The notes under the pieces are model-generated. The model saw only the letters and a program-made list of their open reading frames with translations. It did not search any database and had not been told where the DNA came from. DNA of 31,387 bases, from the NCBI GenBank assembly GCA_034432855.1, contig DAOUBA010000032.1, positions 1 to 31,387 on the forward strand, written 5' to 3'. The position numbers and the translations under genes are program-made. This document shows positions 28,858-31,387 of the stretch, piece by piece. The stretch's first letter is position 1. Each line of letters starts with the position of its first letter. The DNA is from DAOUBA01 sp034432855. GTDB taxonomy: Bacteria; Chloroflexota; Anaerolineae; B4-G1.

Positions 28858-29379
28858 ATGGACGAACAAGGGCTGATCAGGGTCCTGCGAACGCTGGACG
28901 AGCGTCTATCCTCATCGTTTGACCTCGTCCTGATCGGTGGGGCAGCAATGATTCTGCACTTTGGCGCCAGTCGCGCCACTCGTGACGTAGATGTGCTGGT
29001 GCTCCGAGGAAACCCGACAGAACTGCGCCGGGCGGTGAAAGCCGTCGCTCGCGAGTACGATTTGCCCGATGACTGGATGAGCGACGCGGCGAAAGGATTC
29101 GCCGACATTCTGCCGCCCGATTTCTATCATCGTCTCACTCCCTTGCCATTCCCGTTTCAACATCTCCGGCTCTATGTGCTGGGGCGTCCTGAGCAGGTGG
29201 CCCTGAAGATTGTGGCCTTACGTGAGCAAGACCTGGAGGATCTGGAGTTGTTGCTGCCTCGACTCTCCGAGGAGGAGAGGCGGGTGTTGATAGCAATCAC
29301 GCACCATGTGAGCCGCTTCCGATCGGATTGGGCGCAGAAAATGCAATACTTCTTGGAGGAACAGGGATGGGAGATCTAG
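28858..29379 (+). CDS. Nucleotidyltransferase-fold protein (DUF6036/AbiEii-like)
   Basis: This 173-residue protein has the minimal NTase signature: LIGGAAMILHFGASRATRDV with DVDVL, giving the GG...D-x-D metal site (about residues 26-46). The rest is helical, with LGRPEQVALKIVALREQD typical of DUF6036/AbiEii-type proteins that act as toxins or accessory NTases. AAGGA lies upstream of ATG 28858. The 3' end overlaps the following gene by 13 bp, suggesting a two-gene module. Target and activity are unknown. Confidence 0.75.
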   Translation: MDEQGLIRVLRTLDERLSSSFDLVLIGGAAMILHFGASRATRDVDVLVLRGNPTELRRAVKAVAREYDLPDDWMSDAAKGFADILPPDFYHRLTPLPFPFQHLRLYVLGRPEQVALKIVALREQDLEDLELLLPRLSEEERRVLIAITHHVSRFRSDWAQKMQYFLEEQGWEI

Positions 29380-29816
29380 ACCGGCTGTTCCAGGAATGGC
29401 ATCGTCTGGGTGGGGCCGTGTTGTTGGCCGAGCAGGATAGCACAGTGGAGGCTCGGCCTCCCGAAGAAGTCATCGCGGAAAGCACGGCCCACTGCCGCGA
29501 GTCGGGGCGGCTGACCTGGGTGGTGCTCAATTGGCTGATCCACCATGTCGAGCAGATTGACGAACAGCGTCTGCTTCGGGAAACCGAGGAGAAGGGCGAC
29601 CTTTCGGTGTTGGGCGTCTTGTGCGATGCGGCTTGCTTGCGCAGGCGACACCCCAAGTTCAAACGGATCATGGCGGCATGTACGCCCCATGACCAGGTAG
29701 AGCCATTCTTCCACCGGGTGGCGCAGAGTTCTCTTGCTTTGCGACTGACGCAGGAACGGGCGTTGCCTGTCTTTCGCCGGTGGAATTACTTGTGCGGCGA
29801 GTTGCGCTATCTGTGA
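29367..29816 (+). CDS. Small partner protein of the nucleotidyltransferase, unknown family
   Basis: The 149-residue protein is largely helical, with conserved-looking blocks RLTWVVLNWLIHHVEQID and LSVLGVLCDAACL. The start ATG 29367 lies inside the NTase gene, with GGAGG upstream. Its stop is followed by the methyltransferase. I do not recognise the family. Position suggests an antitoxin-like or accessory role for the NTase. Confidence 0.65.
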   Translation: MGDLDRLFQEWHRLGGAVLLAEQDSTVEARPPEEVIAESTAHCRESGRLTWVVLNWLIHHVEQIDEQRLLRETEEKGDLSVLGVLCDAACLRRRHPKFKRIMAACTPHDQVEPFFHRVAQSSLALRLTQERALPVFRRWNYLCGELRYL

Positions 29817-29834
29817 GTGTACGGTCGAAGAGCA

Positions 29835-31325
29835 ATGCCGGTGACTAACCCCGGGGGCGGCTGGACACTGATCCTGAAACTGCGCAGCAACGTCGCCCTC
29901 GAGGGCGATTTGCAGTTGGCGGAGTTGGAAATCGCCAGATTGCTCGGCTGTGTGCCCGAACCGCTGGACAGGTCGGCCTTCGATGCCTGCGTTGCCGACG
30001 GCACACTGCTCCCACACGATTTGCAGCACTGCCGCACCAATGGGATAGTGGCCTATCGCGCCTGTGTGGGAACGCTCGACCTGCCCGAACTTTTTCGCAG
30101 GCTGTCGTTCGTGGAACTGGTGACAGGCCGAATCTCGCTCGCACGAGCGCAGGGGTTGGATATACCCGCTCCTTTCATTCGGACTGGCTCCAATGACGGC
30201 GAAACCCGTTTCCGGCTCGTGCCTTTCAATGCGGCGGCAGAGTGGTCGGACATCCTTGCCCGACGTGCGGCCAATCCGACCGAAGCAGTCAGGGCGATGG
30301 AGCAGACGCTCGTCTTGGTGCTCGAAGGGAAAACACCTGCTCGCAACGATGCGTTGCCACAGCGGGCAATGTCTGCCAGGTTGACCACAGGCCATCTCTT
30401 TCATGGGCTGCACGTTTACAAGGCCAAGTTCTTCCCGCGTATGGTTCGCGCTCTGCTCAACGTCTACGCTCCGAGCGCCGGCGCTTATGTGCTCGATCCC
30501 TACGTGGGCAGTGGAACGGCGTTGACCGAAGCGTGGGTGATGGGAATGCCATCTGCCGGTTTGGATATTGACCCGCTTTCCGCATTGATCGCCAGCGCCA
30601 AAATCCACCTGCTACGAGCGGAGGATGAGGCGGTGCTCGCAAGTGCTCTGGACGTGAAAGCGCACTTGAACACGTTGCAGGCCGGTCAATTGCTGTTATT
30701 CCCAATCCGCCAGGATCGCACACCCTGCGCGATGATCATCCCTTCGTTTCTCACGCGGCGGATCCCTGCGGAGACACAGGGGGAGGTGATCAAAGACGTC
30801 GGCCTGGCGCTGTCTGCTATGGGTTGGTTGGATGATGGGGCTGCGCTGCCGTTTCGCGTCGCCCTGAGCGATGCCATCTCGCGCAAATTCAAGTTCCGGT
30901 TTCTGGGATTGGGCTATGGACGGTTTTCCCTGAATGTCCGGCCGGGGCGAATCGTGGAGATGTTCTCGAGTAACCTGGATTACCTCGCCAAATCCGTTGC
31001 GGTATGGCAATGGTTACGCCAGGCAGCAAAACTCCCGGCCGTTTCCTCCGAAGTACAATTGGGCGATGCCCGTTCGCTGCCATACAGCGATGGCGCGTTC
31101 GATTTCGTCGTCACCAGCCCACCCTATATGCCCGCCTCGTCGGGCCGCGAAAACTACCTGAAGAGCAAGGCATTGGCAATGACCGCGCTGGGGCTGATCG
31201 GGGCAGACGAAGTGGATACCTGCGAGCAGAAGCAAATGGGCTCCGTGCATCGTTCGGATGGCCTAGCATCAGGTTTGCACGCAAGTTTGATATACGCACA
31301 ACTGAATTCCGCGCATAGCTCCTGA
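29835..31325 (+). CDS. DNA methyltransferase, TRM11/N4-N6-type, with aberrant C-terminus
   Basis: This 496-residue protein has SAM-binding motif I DPYVGSGTALTEA (221-233), then GMPSAGLDIDPLS, and the amino-MTase motif IV TSPPY (427-431). Order I-then-IV with an N-terminal RNA/DNA-recognition-like half fits the TRM11-like/beta-type group. After NYLKSKALAMTALGLIGADE the family normally continues for 100 or more residues. Here, after GSVHRSDG (about 31260), the sequence no longer looks like the family and stops at 31325. It is probably truncated or recombined. ATG 29835 is chosen; GTG 29817 directly after the previous stop is an alternative. The closing 62 bases of the window show no feature. 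Confidence 0.75.
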   Translation: MPVTNPGGGWTLILKLRSNVALEGDLQLAELEIARLLGCVPEPLDRSAFDACVADGTLLPHDLQHCRTNGIVAYRACVGTLDLPELFRRLSFVELVTGRISLARAQGLDIPAPFIRTGSNDGETRFRLVPFNAAAEWSDILARRAANPTEAVRAMEQTLVLVLEGKTPARNDALPQRAMSARLTTGHLFHGLHVYKAKFFPRMVRALLNVYAPSAGAYVLDPYVGSGTALTEAWVMGMPSAGLDIDPLSALIASAKIHLLRAEDEAVLASALDVKAHLNTLQAGQLLLFPIRQDRTPCAMIIPSFLTRRIPAETQGEVIKDVGLALSAMGWLDDGAALPFRVALSDAISRKFKFRFLGLGYGRFSLNVRPGRIVEMFSSNLDYLAKSVAVWQWLRQAAKLPAVSSEVQLGDARSLPYSDGAFDFVVTSPPYMPASSGRENYLKSKALAMTALGLIGADEVDTCEQKQMGSVHRSDGLASGLHASLIYAQLNSAHSS

Positions 31326-31387
31326 GACCCTGAATGGGCTCAACTGGCGGCCAAATCAGCCCAAATCCGCGCAGAAAGTGCCGGATT

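Overview
The window is a high-GC bacterial chromosome segment, most likely from an anaerobic or facultative member of the Chloroflexota (Anaerolineae-like). This is inferred from the gene mix: a group 3b-type sulfhydrogenase operon, an FHA/winged-helix regulator next to a Ser/Thr kinase, paired DarA-like proteins, many small toxin-antitoxin-like genes, and abundant short tandem repeats. No rRNA, tRNA or CRISPR array was seen.

Layout. 1-2150: two tandem cyclic-di-AMP-receptor-like proteins and an overlapping MFS transporter. 2151-3247 (minus): a possible 35-residue ORF, an unrecognised 215-residue protein and a KTSC-domain protein. 3283-8607 (minus): the most interesting region, a compact and visibly less GC-rich operon transcribed from a near-consensus promoter. 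It encodes an XRE repressor-like protein, a Cas4/RecB-like PD-(D/E)XK Fe-S nuclease, a long prokaryotic Argonaute (pAgo) with apparently intact PIWI residues, a 145-residue helical protein, and a 379-residue protein with an HELGH...E-x3-D metallopeptidase signature. It abuts a decayed gene remnant (8604-8945). 8968-10664: a divergent FHA-winged helix regulator and Ser/Thr kinase. 10684-13563: a secreted or membrane GH3-family protein. 13590-13824: a RelE-like toxin remnant cut by a palindromic repeat. 13885-15402: a homocitrate/isopropylmalate synthase-family gene with promoter, Leu-rich leader peptide and terminator, that is, a candidate attenuator. 15467-18463: a duplicated CQLG-repeat protein, MutY, a dual-specificity phosphatase, a MaoC-like hydratase and a DUF2283 protein. 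18504-19195: a DUF4258/YgiT toxin-antitoxin pair with a frameshifted toxin, bracketed by 31-bp direct repeats.

19493-24273 encodes a complete hydBGDA sulfhydrogenase (beta, gamma, delta/small, alpha/large), followed by a maturation protease fused in frame behind a truncated four-helix-bundle (S23-type) protein. A response regulator and a histidine kinase follow. 26416-28283 encodes a second Fe-S pair (an FrhB/FdhB-like protein and a HydB/AsrA-like paralogue) that could exchange electrons with the hydrogenase or another oxidoreductase. 28284-31325 is accessory: a DUF4258-like/DUF2283 cassette bracketed by a 62-bp duplication of the upstream gene's 3' end, a nucleotidyltransferase with a small partner, and a DNA methyltransferase with an aberrant C-terminus.

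A recurring theme is short tandem arrays: heptamers GGAAGCA and GTAAAAC/GTAATGC, octamer TCTCCCCC, and tetranucleotide GGTT/AACC. They lie between and inside genes. Several supply C-terminal codons and stop codons of their host genes or insert in frame into redox proteins.

All family assignments come from reading motifs by eye. No database search or structure prediction was run.
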